From the NCBI GenBank assembly GCA_036365455.1, contig JAWQUS010000011.1, forward strand, positions 5,600,001 through 5,664,000: a stretch of 64,000 nt of DNA, written 5' to 3'. Shown in pieces: positions 20,985 to 32,424 of this stretch. Position 1 is the stretch's first letter. Every line of letters begins with the position of its first letter. The notes below the pieces were generated by a model that was not told the DNA's origin, made no database searches, and was given only the letters and a program-made list of their open reading frames with translations. This DNA comes from Macrosoma leucophasiata. Taxonomy: Eukaryota; Arthropoda; Insecta; Lepidoptera; Hedylidae. The translations under genes and the position numbers were made by a program.

Positions 20985-21088
20985 TAACGATAATGATGAA
21001 CACTACCATTTGGCGGCAGACAGAATTAAATTCTATCAAGTTAGGCATTGGTGGCTACGCCCTCGACTTCCAACACTTGAACTCTAAA
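20985..21088 (-). mobile_element. SINE-A 5' fragment, older subfamily (A11)
   Basis: AACACTACCATTTGGCGGCA and GTGGCTACGCCCTCGA mark the 5' half of an old copy. The 3' half is gone. Confidence 0.6.
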
Positions 21089-21696
21089 TTGATTAACATC
21101 AAAATTATATTAACCATACGAGTATCACTGATTTTAATTTGTTAAAATCAATACACTTAAACACAAAGGAACTTAACATTTCGAACAATAAAATAAAAAC
21201 GGTTAACTATATTGAATAAAATACAGCAAAACATAAATGAGAGATAGCGGATAAAATACAAAAGTAGACCAGGATTTTAGGTCAGGCCCTAAAGGCTCTT
21301 GACTGAAGACTAGACACTAGTCTAGAGTACCTATCGTGGTTTGTAAGAGTTGCACTGTTTGAACGTAGCTCGTAACTGTCAGATCATTGTTTTATATTCG
21401 TTTACTTTTTCAGTGGTGTGCATTGAAGAGTCCCTCAGGGCTTCCTAAGCAAATGAGTATTCATAAATATACAGTTTAAGGACGCACTGGTTAACGAAAA
21501 TAAATGAAATATAGCTTTTATTGCCACAGCATTAAGGCAAATGAGCAATGTGGTCAAGTGACCAGTTCTCTAACAGTACCTACATCAATATTACTAATAC
21601 CTATACAGAATTTTGGTAATATTTAGCTATTGTTTTATGCGTTGTTTGCTAGAAATGCTTCGGTTTACCTCAATTTGAGACATTGTTAAGATGCGT
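21089..21696. other. Unassigned sequence
   Basis: Nothing recognised. Confidence 0.4.
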
Positions 21697-21709
21697 TAGA
21701 TTTTATTGC

Positions 21710-22025
21710 CTCAGTAGCGTAGTGGTAACAGGCCACTACTATTACGCTGGAGGTCCTGGGTTCGATTCCCGGGTCGGGGACTATCAGAGATAACGGTTTA
21801 AAATCCTTTATCTCTGCTTCTATTGGGATTTTTCCATTTTCTGGAAGTTTCCCAGTACCCCGGAGTTTGGTAATGTGCCCGGAGATGGCAACAGGTTCGC
21901 CACCTGTTACATGGGCCAAAACGTAACCGGCGAGTCGTGGGTGTTTGCATGTATGATTGAATGCATGCATTTACCTCTGCCTACCCCTTCGGGGATTACA
22001 GGCGTGAAGTTACGTTACGTTTACG
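21710..22025 (+). mobile_element. SINE-B, full length reference copy (B7)
   Basis: Plus-strand tRNA-derived SINE. The head has box A TAGCGTAGTGG and box B GGGTTCGATTCCC (a T-arm stem of CCGGG type). The body runs through CAGAGATAACGG and CATGGGCCAAAACGTAAC. The tail is TACAGGCGTGAAG followed by TTACG repeats. A 13-bp target duplication, TAGATTTTATTGC, lies at 21697-21709 and 22026-22038. Intact boxes make this the copy most likely to be transcribed by Pol III; the tail suggests RTE-driven mobilisation. Confidence 0.93.
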
Positions 22026-22038
22026 TAGATTTTATTGC

Positions 22039-22964
22039 AATTCACTTGTAGACAACGGTATTTTCTTCGGTTTGACATTATGACATTTACAATATGAACG
22101 TAATTTATTGTGTTGTCAAATGCATGGTATTGTGTAGGTATAATGTTTTACAAAATAATGGTAGTGTGCAATGTTTTTTTTTTATTGATTTAATGTAATT
22201 TTATGAATCACATTATTATGATTATTGATCGCTAATATTATCCTTCAGAATTAGCAAACGTGACTAGATATAAATAAAAAAAAACAAATTTCAGCAGGTA
22301 TGTCTGCTCACAAATAACTTGTCACAAAGAAATCCATCCAAAAGAAATCAAATGAAGATACAGGAAAATAGCACCCCATCAAATCTACAAAGACAGAAAA
22401 ACCATTAATTACAGTTCCAATACATACCAAAAACCAATCAAAAGTTAATCCATGCCGGAACTACACCATTGCTAAACGCAAAAAAACCTCCATTGAAAAC
22501 CCAAACCAATTCCCACACAAAGAAAATCCAATAAAAAATCTCATTAACCACGCCCTAAACGATTCACTGCATCTCTTCAAATTTAATCCCCAAGTCCGGT
22601 GCAGCATTAGGCAAAGACAAACGGTATTTGTTCACTAAATTGACTCAGACTCATGCTTTGCCTAACTCTTATGTGGATTCACTTTACGGATTTTCGTAGT
22701 TCCTGAAATGTTCTGTTTGTTATTCATCAAATTAGAAAGTTTTGGTTTCCTTGTTTAGGTTCGGATGTGCTGTAGGGGTGATATAACATTACGAGTGCGT
22801 GTTTCTTTATCATTTTTCTATTAAACTCAAGCTTTGTAAAAGTCTTATTAGGGAACATGGATTCAAAAACTTATTCTTGTTAGTATTTGTAATTAAGTTT
22901 GTAAAGCATCATTCGGTTAATTTTCTTGGTAATTATTATTTCCTAAATGTTTTATGTTATTTTT
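22039..22964. other. Unassigned sequence
   Basis: No gene or repeat family recognised; an A/C-rich section spans about 22330-22560. Confidence 0.4.
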
Positions 22965-23142
22965 CGAAATAACACATGCTAGTGAAATATATTTTTTTAA
23001 AGAAATTGAATCCAGTCCAGCGCCTCCAACTGAGCCACCGGAGGCCACGCCGGATTTGTCAAATTTTGCCTTCACATTTTATTGCATTGCCTTATGGCGA
23101 CAGTAGCGACATCTATTGCCAACCATGCTAGTTAAACGTTTC
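22965..23142 (-). mobile_element. SINE-D, old copy with shortened tRNA part (D4)
   Basis: CACATGCTAGTGAAATATAT, AGTCCAGCGCCTCCAACTGA, ATTGCATTGCCTTATGG and GACATCTATTGCCAACCATG keep SINE-D order. The box B half of the tRNA-like unit is deleted. Confidence 0.72.
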
Positions 23143-23315
23143 AGGAACTAGGCAGGTAATAACCCCACTGCCCACTAGCTGAGGAAAATTCTGCTGCTAG
23201 TGCAGTCAGTTAAAAAAATATCAAATCTTTCCAATAAGGCCGTAAACTGTATTTGTAAATACAACATCACCGGGTGGACAGCGGCGACCTGTAATAATTA
23301 TATGCGCATACCATC

Positions 23316-23516
23316 CCTGGGTTGCACCACGATAATTGTTAAAGTCATTGTAACATGTCACACCATTCTCTAACTTTAACAGATTTCTTTAATTGTAATA
23401 TTTTTATTCTTCGCAAATACACATGCGAGTGACTTTTAGAAAATATTATGGATTTCTTTAACTAATTACCTATTACAATAACTATAACTTTAACGAATAT
23501 CGTGGTGCAACCCAGG
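23316..23516. mobile_element. Palindromic MITE, family E (E2)
   Basis: Perfect 19-bp terminal repeats, CCTGGGTTGCACCACGATA at the left and its complement at 23498-23516. Each half carries TAAAGT and TTGTAACATGTCACA-type blocks. About 60 bp near 23393-23455 (TTCGCAAATACACATGCGAG) has no counterpart in E1/E3 and looks like a later insertion. Confidence 0.85.
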
Positions 23517-23584
23517 CTGAGCGTCGTGATTATGGCAGACGTCCAGCAGTAAACACCTTTAGGTATACAAATTTGAAACACAAG

Positions 23585-23826
23585 TATAGGTCGCGCCACG
23601 TAAAAAGAACGCTGGCGGTCAAGCTGCGCGTCATGTGTTTTTATTTCATTTTATGTTATTCTATGTAATATAGTTTTCAATCTGCCTACCAATACACGAA
23701 ACCGCAAGCGAAAGCTAGATCAAAAATAAACCAATAGGGCTAGTACTTTCGTGCGCGAGTGTACCGATGCGCGAACACATCCCTTCTACTTTCTTCCAGC
23801 GTTCTTTTTACGTGGTGCGACCTATA
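23585..23826. mobile_element. MITE X with 32-bp terminal inverted repeats
   Basis: TATAGGTCGCGCCACGTAAA at the left and its complement at the right match over about 32 bp, continuing through AAGAACGCTGG, with one difference. The ends can be read as GGTCGC...GCGACC with TATA on both sides, compatible with a TA or TATA target. Core is non-coding. Confidence 0.83.
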
Positions 23827-24980
23827 CCTATTTGTATAAATATTTTACTATGTGTTATTATAATAAGATTTTGAAAATAATTATGACCTTTTTAATTATA
23901 TTTAATTACAAATATACTTAAAAAGGTCAACCAAGTAATAGAGCAATGTCGAGTAGAGTTAGTTTCCAATAAATTAGATAATACCATGATGGTCAAATTT
24001 CGTATTGTGACATTCTACAATCAATCAATGCAGTTGATGTACAAAACGTTAAGGAGGACGTTGTTATCTTAAATATCTCATTACGAGATATGTTAACTGT
24101 ATTAAAATAGATTATTAATGTATAAAATATTTAAATCATTACGTTTTCAAACAATGCAAGTCTTTATTTTATAAACAAATTATATAATATGTGACGCGCC
24201 TTCCTTTGTTTGTTCAATTTTATAAACCCAAAAAGAATTCTTCCTCATATTTACTTTCATAGCACTTCCGTTCACCCCATAACATAAACAATATCTAACC
24301 TCTTACAGCGTTATCCCATATTGACCCATTACCGTCTAGGCTAATAAAAATATCGACTATAAATCATGTTGTAAATATAACACCGTACATCCCTGTACAC
24401 TTGGGTATGTCGTATAATTCGATGACACGCGGAATCTAATATTATCTATCGAGGGCGCGTTTACGACCACTCACCTGTTATGTAGGACTAGGGTTGGGAC
24501 AGAGTTATTAATTTTATATCGATATTTATAGAGTTGTAAATAAAACTTATCATGAACAGTTGTTTAGATTGGTAGCATTTTTATGTGTAATAAGAGAGAA
24601 AACTGTTTTGTTATACTTCATGAAGACATAGAATAAAATTTGTTTAATTTAATAAAAGTTATTTATTTATTAGATTATTAGTGGTGTTGTTAGTTAGATG
24701 TTGATTAAAATATACTGCAAAAAATAATATTCCTAATTAAAACGAAACGATTGATTGATACATTTTATTTCCGATGTGTGTTTTATGAAAGATAAAATAA
24801 GCATACAGTCCATTAATTGCATTGATGATAAATTAAATACTATTGGTGTTTACGAACATAAGTAAACTACATAAAAATAAGGACTGGGAATGCAGTTGTA
24901 AATAGTTCTGAGATAGTTAAGCTTACTATCTTAACTTAACTATCTGAAAAGCGGAAGTGCTTGTAAATACTAAAGAATAA
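23827..24980. other. Unassigned AT-rich sequence
   Basis: Nothing recognised over about 1.15 kb. Confidence 0.4.
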
Positions 24981-25126
24981 CCCCCTTATTCATAAACGTA
25001 TTTTAGCTAAAGTGTTGCTAATCTCTCCTTTGTCCTTTTCTATCCTGCGCATTTGACAATGCAACTGACAAAGACAAAGCATTCTATAGCTAAAACGTAT
25101 CTAATGTATGTTTATGAATAAGGGGG
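24981..25126. mobile_element. MITE F, PIF/Harbinger-like (F1)
   Basis: 146 bp with terminal repeats CCCCCTTATTCATAAACGTA and its near-complement at the right. Flanks are TAA (left) and TAT (right), consistent with a decayed 3-bp TWA target. The same-length copy F2 (45792-45937) has an intact TTA duplication. Confidence 0.85.
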
Positions 25127-25319
25127 TATATGTATATATTTTTTTAATTGTCTGCTGTTGAAAATTTCTTTAAAATGCAATAAAATGTAACAACAAAGAA
25201 GTATGAAAGATAATAAAGACTTGAATACGATATGCCAGCGTTAACATTACATGTCATAGACTCGATAATCGCTGTGGTAGTAACAGTGATAAGTATTAAT
25301 AAGGCATATTTAAATTCTG

Positions 25320-25490
25320 AAATATTTACGATATAAAATCGAAAACGATAATAATAACATCTCTACAACAATATACGAGTACGTCCATTTAGCCGGAGAG
25401 TTGGAAAGCGGATGCGTGTGTAACATGATTATCCGTGTTACTTTACTATACATCCGGTTTACGAGCATAGTTTTTATCATATTCTCTCCA
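25320..25490. repeat. Paralogous empty site for the hAT-like element
   Basis: GATAATAATAACATC, CTACAACAATATACG, TGCGTGTGTAACATGATTAT and CATAGTTTTTAT recur at 25890-25899 plus 26578-26700. Here the hAT-like element is absent. This is a local duplication older than that insertion. Confidence 0.8.
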
Positions 25491-25899
25491 CATGTATCTA
25501 TTAATAGATATTGACTGTATTGTATATTTCAATATAAAATAAACATCTCATAACCGAAAATGTTGTCACCAGTAATGACCACAAAATAAATGATAATGAA
25601 CGCATTGCGGTTCTATCGTTTATTTAAAAATTTCTTCTTCATAATCGTGCACTCTTGCCAGAGTAGTCGTGGTCACGTATCGATTGCTTTTTCTATCACC
25701 GTCGTCGTGATCGCGATGCGTCACGATGTATCTTGATGTCTGGCAGAGTGAGAGCAGTCATTGATGCTGGAGTGCGTCACAGATTATAAAATATAAGTCG
25801 AAACAAATACAAATTACGTGTTACGTAATTTATTCTCAATGCTACCAAAAATATATTACACAATTATAACGATATAGAAGCGATATCGATAATAATAAC
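25491..25899. other. Unassigned sequence between the duplicated blocks
   Basis: Nothing recognised apart from the start of the second duplicate near 25860. Confidence 0.4.
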
Positions 25900-26577
25900 C
25901 AGTGGCGGATTTACTGCTTAGGCTGAGTAGGCTGGAGCCTAGGGCGCCAAATTTTAAGGGGCGGCAGATTTAGTACATATTTTATTTCTATTTCGATTTA
26001 CAAATTAAAATAATATTGAAAGCAAAAGAGAAGAAAAAGAGCATGAAAGTAAGTTGAACGCGGTCGAGATGAGATCTTTGCGCAAGATCTGCGGTGTATC
26101 ACTCACCGATCGCGTTCGTAACGAAGATGTAAGAAAGAGGATTTGTGTGAATGATAGTATCGGTGTAAAAATGAAAAAAGGCATGCTCCGATGGTGCGGG
26201 CATATAGAAAGAATGTCGAATGAGTGAATGACTAAACAGATATACAATGCAAATGTGGATGGTTGCAGAGGCCCAGGAAGACCAAGACTGACCTACCATG
26301 ACCAAATAGGTCGAGTTCTGTCTGATGGTGGGATCAAAAGTCTTAGGAATCGGCGTGCATGTATGAAGAGAATGATGAATGTAGACGAGGCACGAGAGGT
26401 ATGTCAGGACCGGGATATCTGGCGCTCTACACTCTCTACTCTACCTGGCGTGAAGATACATACATTCTTCTCTCATTATTGTTCTGTAATTGATATGATT
26501 GTGGACTACGATATCAAAATTTAAGGGCGGCTTAAATTGGATAGCCTACCGGCGGCAAATTTGTAAATCCGCCACTG
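25900..26577. mobile_element. hAT-like element carrying a LINE insertion
   Basis: Ends CAGTGGCGGATTTAC / GTAAATCCGCCACTG. The 8-bp target duplication ATAATAAC lies at 25892-25899 and 26578-26585. Both the 8-bp length and the CAGTG ends fit the hAT superfamily. The element has no transposase; most of its 678 bp is the RTE-C2 insertion (26040-26466), leaving about 250 bp of original element. The paralogous block at 25320-25490 shows the uninserted site. Confidence 0.88.
26040..26466 (+). pseudogene. RTE-type LINE C-terminal fragment (RTE-C2)
   Basis: Best preserved RTE end in the window. The frame from 26051 reads KLNAVEMRSLRKICGV, then GMLRWCGHIERMSNE, a TGA at 26225-26227 and, in the same frame, MTKQIYNANVDGC, GPGRPRLTYHDQIGRVLSD and CQDRDIWRSTLS. 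This is the C-terminal tail after the reverse transcriptase in RTE-clade LINEs. One stop and a small deletion before GGCGTGAAGATACATACAT make it non-functional. It is nested in the hAT-like element. Confidence 0.85.
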
Positions 26578-26720
26578 ATAATAACATCCCTACAACAATA
26601 TACGTCCATGTAGCCAGAGAGTTGGATAGGGTATGCGTGTGTAACATGATTATCCTTGTCACTATACATCCGGTGGATGATCATAGTTTTTATTGTGCAT
26701 TATATTCACTTTATATATTA

Positions 26721-27504
26721 TTATCATACATTTACATAACAATTGATAATTATGGAGAAGACTATCGTATTTAATTATCTGTGTATCTTTTAATCTATAT
26801 TAACCATTTAGTAACGGTAATTAGAAAGTATAAGTAAAAAAGAGCAGTTAACTCTTATAAACACAATTTATTCATCAAATCAATTTATTCGTTATTGCAA
26901 AATAGTAAAACAATTGATAAATTATTTTCACAAAGCAATACTGAATCCATTCATTCATCATCAGTTATATTCACTCATTCTACAATAAATCTCAATTCCT
27001 AGGTATTAAAATTTTTCTCTACTAATAAGAATGTCATGAGCAGATGTTCAATCAATAAACGTTCGCTCAACCGGTATGAGTGCAAAAGCAAATCCTTCGT
27101 CTATACAATCGTCTATATACATCTGCAACTGGCTGGTTAGAATGACGGTGAGTTTAAACCGTAAGTTCAGGTTTGATATGCATCCATTGCTGCCATTATG
27201 CAAAGTTCGCTCCCATTTGCATTTTTGTCTTTTTTTCATTTCTATGCGCTTTTGTGATCACTTATTAAATTTGTTTCCAACGTGTTCACTTTGAGCTCGT
27301 TGATTCTGCATTTTTCGGAATGCCTGTCGGGTTTTGTTCTGTTTTTGGATGTGTTGTTGTAGGTTCATTTGAAAAAGTATGCTGATTGACGATGAAATAA
27401 AAATGTACTTATTTTTATGAAATGTTAATTTTGTGGATGGAGATATGTGGCGTTCAATGCTTTTTGGTTATTTTGAAAGAAATTTGGCACTTATTTTATA
27501 AAGA
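26721..27504. other. Unassigned sequence
   Basis: A 63-codon minus-strand frame (27048-27239) has mixed codons and no recognised motif; I do not call it a gene. Confidence 0.35.
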
Positions 27505-28237
27505 AACTAGCGACCCGCCCCGGCTTCGCGCGGTGCCATGTTGCCTACCCTCTCCTATTCGTCTTAGCGTGATGATTATACATAGATATAGCCTAAAGTC
27601 TTCCTCGATATCTTGTATAGTTTAGGCAGCGTACGCAAAATAAGTAACTTTTCTGGTTGATTTTTTACACCTTGTGTCTGAATAACCCAAATATCATACG
27701 GAACCCTATTTTTTCCAAAATAAAATATAGCCTATGTTACCTGTGGATAACGTAGCTTTCGAGTAGTGAAATAAACTATAAAAGATATTCCTCGATATCT
27801 TTTATAGTTTAGGCAGCGTACGCATAATAAGTAACTTTTCTGGTTGTTTTTTTTACACCTTGTGTCTGAAAAACCCAAATATCTTACGGAACCCTATTTT
27901 TTCCAAAATAAAATATAGCCTATGTTACCTGTGGATAACGTAGCTTTCGAGTAGTGAAATAAACTATAAAAGATATTCCTCGATATCTTTTATAGTTTAG
28001 GCAGCGTACGCAAAATAAGTAACTTTTCTGGTTGTTTTTTTTACACCTTGTGTCTGAAAAACCCAAATATCTTACGGAACCCTATTTTTTCCAAAATAAA
28101 ATATAGCCTGTGTTACCCGTGGATAGTGTAGCTTTCGAATAGTGAATGAATTTTTTAAATCGGTCCAGTAGTTATTGAGCCTATTCATTACAAACAAACA
28201 AACACACAAAAAAATATTACCTCTTTATATATATTAG
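27505..28237 (-). mobile_element. Helitron-like element with internal 188-bp triplication
   Basis: On the minus strand the 3' end reads CGCGAAGCCGGGGCGGGTCG then CTAG|T. The 5' side (28237 inward) has AATATATATAAAGAGGTAAT and GGACCGATTTAAAAAATTC, as in lepidopteran Helitron-like repeats. Inside are three direct units starting GTTTAGGCAGCGTACGC at 27620, 27807 and 27995. Units 2 and 3 are almost identical. The exact 5' TC terminus is lost. Confidence 0.65.
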
Positions 28238-28330
28238 GTTGGGGAAAAAGTTTCTTCGTTTGTCTGTATAGTACTCATCACTTTCATTTAGTGAGAAAGC
28301 GAAATACAGTACGTAATGTATCTGCCTATC
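28238..28330. mobile_element. Possible mariner-like terminal repeat remnant
   Basis: TTAGGTTGGGGAAAAAGTTT next to TTCTTCG resembles mariner-type ends, following a TA. I cannot find the opposite end within the window, and no transposase is visible. Confidence 0.35.
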
Positions 28331-29802
28331 ACCCTCGAGCTGCTAGTCTCTAGAATTATTTTGGAATATTCGTCAACTGTCCAAGTTTAGATAACAAATT
28401 AATAAAATACGATATCACACCAATTCCAAGCAAAATAGAAGCCAACTCTAGCAACGATCGCCCTAATAATATTCTAATTGAAACCCAACGAAACAGAGAT
28501 GGTTTGTTAATATGTGCGAGACCTCCTTTATTTATTCACTAATTACCATTTCGCTGCTAGCACAATATGATACAGGATTTCCTTAGAGTTTACCCCGTAC
28601 GATACTATTAGGGTAACTTTGGGTGTAATTAATTTCAGAGCAGAACAATTCAATTTTAGTTGACGCTTTTGTAATAGTGTTTATTGATGATGTTAGAGTG
28701 GGGAGTTAAATGAGGATTTATGTTTGTAGGATAAACCTGAGATAAAGATTTTACAGTTTATAGAATATATATTTTAAGTCCATCATTGTCTTAAATAATA
28801 TTTTTAGAGGAGCTCATTAATTAAGGTAATTCTTTTGTGTTGAAAACTCTCGAATCGACTACCTTTGGCCACAATGACTTAGATATATTATGTCAAAATT
28901 TAAGGGGTCTGTCGTGCACTGGGTTTTCAAATCCTAAACTCTGAATCAATCTTAGATCACTCCTTAGTCACCGATATAATATATATTTGATGTTATTTTT
29001 TATTGAAAAGGAGTAATTTAAATTATCATATTGTGGCAAACTGAGAAAAAATAATAAAAAAAATAAATAAAAAAAAAAACAATTTAGTATAGGATGTAGG
29101 TACACACTGCATACATAGGTATATTGTTTTACGAAGACGTCAGTACATATTACAAATAATATTTATACTGTTTTAATAATTAACTTGTTATGGAATTCAA
29201 AAATTCATCACATAAATGAATATGCTGTGTAATTTTCAAATCAGCTTAGTATTTGTTATTCATAAAAGAAAAAGCATAAGCAAAAAAATTCGCTAAATAA
29301 CTACTTACCACTGAGTTCTAAACGCCAAATACGGTTACATTAATTAAATAGTTGAGACTCCATGTTGAGTCGATTCCGTTGAAGTGTATTGAAATAAATG
29401 ATCAGAAACTAAAAGTAGGGATAAAAGGTTTTGAAGACTTATTATCTAAAAGCACTTCAGACGAAATCCATTTGCAATGCAATTCATAGAATTCGTTTGA
29501 AGAATATATTCGATAAAATCGAAACCACTTGAAGCAATAGAGACTGCGAACGAAAAACTCTGAAAGGTGTGGCAACTACTGTCTACATACTGTACATACA
29601 TGTAAATTGTTTTGCCCTGTCCACTGAACTCCCCCATGTGTATCAAACAAATACAAACATTGCTCTATTGGTGAACCGTGCAAACATGCGTTCACTGACC
29701 GGGCTATAAAGCTTAACTTGGTTTTGGCTAAATTTATTGCTGTATTAGATTAACCTTTTACTAAAAACTTTTTTATTATTCTCAGTTTTGTCAAACATTC
29801 GG
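28331..29802. other. Unassigned AT-rich sequence
   Basis: The longest featureless stretch, about 1.5 kb. Only an A-rich run near 29045-29085 stands out. Confidence 0.4.
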
Positions 29803-29811
29803 TTCACTAAT

Positions 29812-30181
29812 AATAATATAATAAAAATAATGGCAACCCATTATACGTCCCACTGCTGGGCACGAGTCTCTCCCCTTTTTGGGGGGAAGCCTGGAGCTTA
29901 CTCCACCACGCTGCTCCAATGAAGATTGGTGGAGGTGGGTGGGTTAGTGGCCAACCCGCTCTCGGATGTTTTCAAACCGCCCATAAGGCCCCTCCGACAA
30001 GGTTTAACGACTGTTATCCATCGATAGAAACCGGGACCGACGGCTTAACGTGCCCTCCGAAGCCCGGAAACGCGCATTTAATTTGCCACTAGCGGTCACC
30101 CATCACACTACCCGACCGCGCCCGTAGTGCTTAACCGAGTAGATCGCTTACGATCTACACCAGCCGCTCGGCCATGCGCGC
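29812..30181 (-). mobile_element. SINE-L, full length, with tRNA-like and 5S-like head (L2)
   Basis: 370 bp flanked by the 9-bp duplication TTCACTAAT (29803-29811, 30182-30190). Read on the minus strand, it opens GCGCGCATGGCCGAGCGGCT, like the D-arm side of Leu/Ser tRNAs. It continues CGGTTAAGCACTACGGGCGC and GATGGGTGACCGC, which match the internal control region of 5S rRNA in order and spacing. A unique body follows, then CCCAGCAGTGGGACGTATAA and an (ATT)-type tail shared with RTE LINEs. A 5S-related, Pol III-driven SINE with an unusual composite head. Confidence 0.85.
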
Positions 30182-30190
30182 TTCACTAAT

Positions 30191-30908
30191 GGTAGGCAGT
30201 ATTTAAAATAATGCTATTATTTCCGACCATTTTTACTTTCAGGAAATCATACCTAATTAGTTTCATTGTCTTCTTCTCTCGATACATACTGATCACTTCT
30301 ATGGTCAGGGAATACAACAGCTTATAGACATTATAGACTATGCCCTAGAGCTGATACCGGAACTGTACCACCAACGAATTGCTGTTCAGAACTTTACACC
30401 TCAAGGCTTACTTACATAAGTGACTCAGTGAGTGTTAAAACAACACATTAAAGAACAACTATTCACATTAATAAATACAAACGTGGAAAACCGCGGACAA
30501 CAGCAACTTCTGTAAAATATCATGCTTGTGTACCGTCTTCTTTGAAAAGCATTAAACTTTCAGAACTATAACGTTGAACTTTAATTCAACTATGCGTACA
30601 GCTAATGTATTTCCACCGACTACCAGCGTTGTATATAAAGTTTGTGTTCGTATAAATGTATAATTGTATGTGTACGTTCGTACCACAGGGATCGTTCTGA
30701 GCCTAATTGGGGTTCGTTAGGCACCGATTGTTTACTTGTACTGTCTGATGGCTAGTGAACGCTATCCGAAGGGCAAATATTTAGATAGACTATACTGTAT
30801 GTCTATGATTTCTATATTACGGAAATGATTTAGCTTCTCGAATAAGTAGATTTGTTAAAGAATTACATTACAGATATTATAATTATTAGGTAATTAAATA
30901 AAATTAAA
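30191..30908. other. Unassigned sequence
   Basis: A short open stretch at about 30301-30417 has acidic, protein-like codons but no start or family signature. Nothing else is recognised. Confidence 0.4.
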
Positions 30909-30921
30909 AGAAAATATTGTA

Positions 30922-31238
30922 TATGTATGTATGTATCTTCACGCCAGGTCCCTTACGGGATAGGCAGAGAATGTAGAGCGCCAGATATCCCGGTCCTGAC
31001 ATACCTCTCGTGTTCATCTACCTTCAGCATTCTCTTCATACATGCACGCCCATTCCTAATACTTTTGACCGCACCATCAGACAGAACTCGACCTATTTGG
31101 TCATGGTAGGTCAGCCTTGGTCTTCCTGGGCATCTGCAACCATCCACATTCGTATTGTATATATGTTTAGTCATTCGCTCATTCGACATTCTTTCTATAT
31201 GCCCGAACCATCGGAGCATGCCTTTTTCATTTTTCAAC
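30922..31238 (-). pseudogene. RTE-type LINE 3' end with 13-bp target duplication (RTE-C3)
   Basis: Minus-strand frame with KGMLRWFGHIERMSNERMTK, GCRCPGRPRLTYHDQIGRVL and ACMKRMLKVDE, then GGCGTGAAGATACATACATA. AGAAAATATTGTA is duplicated at 30909-30921 and 31239-31251. It is a classic 5'-truncated LINE insertion of 317 bp; the small deletion in the EARE segment shifts the frame. Confidence 0.9.
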
Positions 31239-31254
31239 AGAAAATATTGTAATG

Positions 31255-31347
31255 CCTGCCAGCCTGCCAAGCGTAATTGTAGGCGTCTTTATGGGAGGTG
31301 TTGTCTAGCTGTGGACGTCTTTCGATTGGAGTGATGATGATGATTAT
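31255..31347 (+). mobile_element. LINE 3' tail scrap
   Basis: AAGCGTAATTGTAGGCGTCT, AGCTGTGGACGTCTTTCGAT and (GAT)n is the common RTE-type 3' end (cf. 34173-34200 and 50300-50350). Confidence 0.5.
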
Positions 31348-31370
31348 AATGCTCTGTGGATACGAGAGAG

Positions 31371-31451
31371 TATGTATGTATGTATCTTCACGCCAGGTCT
31401 CTCACGGAGTAAGCAGATAGTGTGGACAGTCAGATCTCCCTGTCCTGACAT
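31371..31451 (-). mobile_element. RTE-C 3' tail scrap (RTE-C4)
   Basis: TATGTATGTATCTTCACGCC, CAGATAGTGTGGACAG and CTGTCCTGACATACC match the last about 80 bp of the RTE-C elements. Confidence 0.75.
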
Positions 31452-31751
31452 ACCTATAAGTGAGCTAACCACGAACTAGCCCATTTGATAAAGCTTTGTA
31501 CAGTACTTAACATAACATTTGTAGGAGATCTTTTTTTCATTTTGCAACGTTCGCAAATAATACTTAACGAATATTAGGTACGTAATTTTTAATCAAAAAT
31601 TTAATCAGAAGGTAAAACCCCTAACAAAATAAAAATTTAATCCAAGTAATCGTACATAGATAATGCTTGAACATTTCCACATCTTGATACATTCAAGACT
31701 CGTGTGACTAAAGTTATAGAAGAGAAATTAATTAATACTGAGCAGAGAACA
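31452..31751. other. Unassigned sequence
   Basis: Nothing recognised. Confidence 0.4.
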
Positions 31752-32040
31752 TTTTTTTTTTTTATGAATTGGTAGTGGCAAACAAGCATGCAGTTCACAT
31801 TGATGTTAAGTGATGACTGCAGCCTATAGACGCCCACACAAAGACCAAGGTCAAAATGCAGATGCGTTACCACTCCTGAGGCCTAATGTGTTGTGCCTCT
31901 GTGCCGGAAATTACAGGGCCGTATATTAACACCTGACCGGAACACGATAGTGCTGAACACTACCATTTAGCGGCAAGTATATTAGGTAATGCGGTGGTGC
32001 CTACGCCAGCGAGCTCCGTCACTGGAGCTCTACCACCAGT
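31752..32040 (-). mobile_element. SINE-A, full length (A12)
   Basis: Near-consensus young copy, from its T run to GAGCTCTACCACCAGT. Confidence 0.9.
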
Positions 32041-32424
32041 TAATTATAATTAATGAAATAATTATTACTAATGAATCTATACCGTAGATACTTGATGCAA
32101 CGGAAAATGTTTTCGTTGCGAATTAATTGAGAGTTTCAACAAGGGAGCGTATCCTATGTAATTATTCCGAATTTTATCCCACTCGTATCGTTGAGCGAAC
32201 TGAAATTGATTTTGAGTTAATCCGTAACAAAAACCACTCCAACATAATTCACTTGGACGAGGAAAGGGAAAAAACAGGTCGGATATTAAAATGAAAATAT
32301 TAAACATGATGAAAATAACATCGTCAATGTAGTACCATTGAAAAATATACGATCTAATAATAATCAGGTTTTTTTTGTGCTTAGCAATGAAACTGGGAGT
32401 TAAAGGCACGAACGAATTAACTTT
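32041..32424. other. Unassigned sequence
   Basis: A 138-codon minus-strand frame spans it but starts inside SINE-A13 and has no family features; rejected as a gene. Confidence 0.4.

Noticed and set aside
29990..30181. 5S rRNA gene
   Set aside because: Only the internal control region resembles 5S; the ends do not match and the unit has a SINE body, tail and target duplication.
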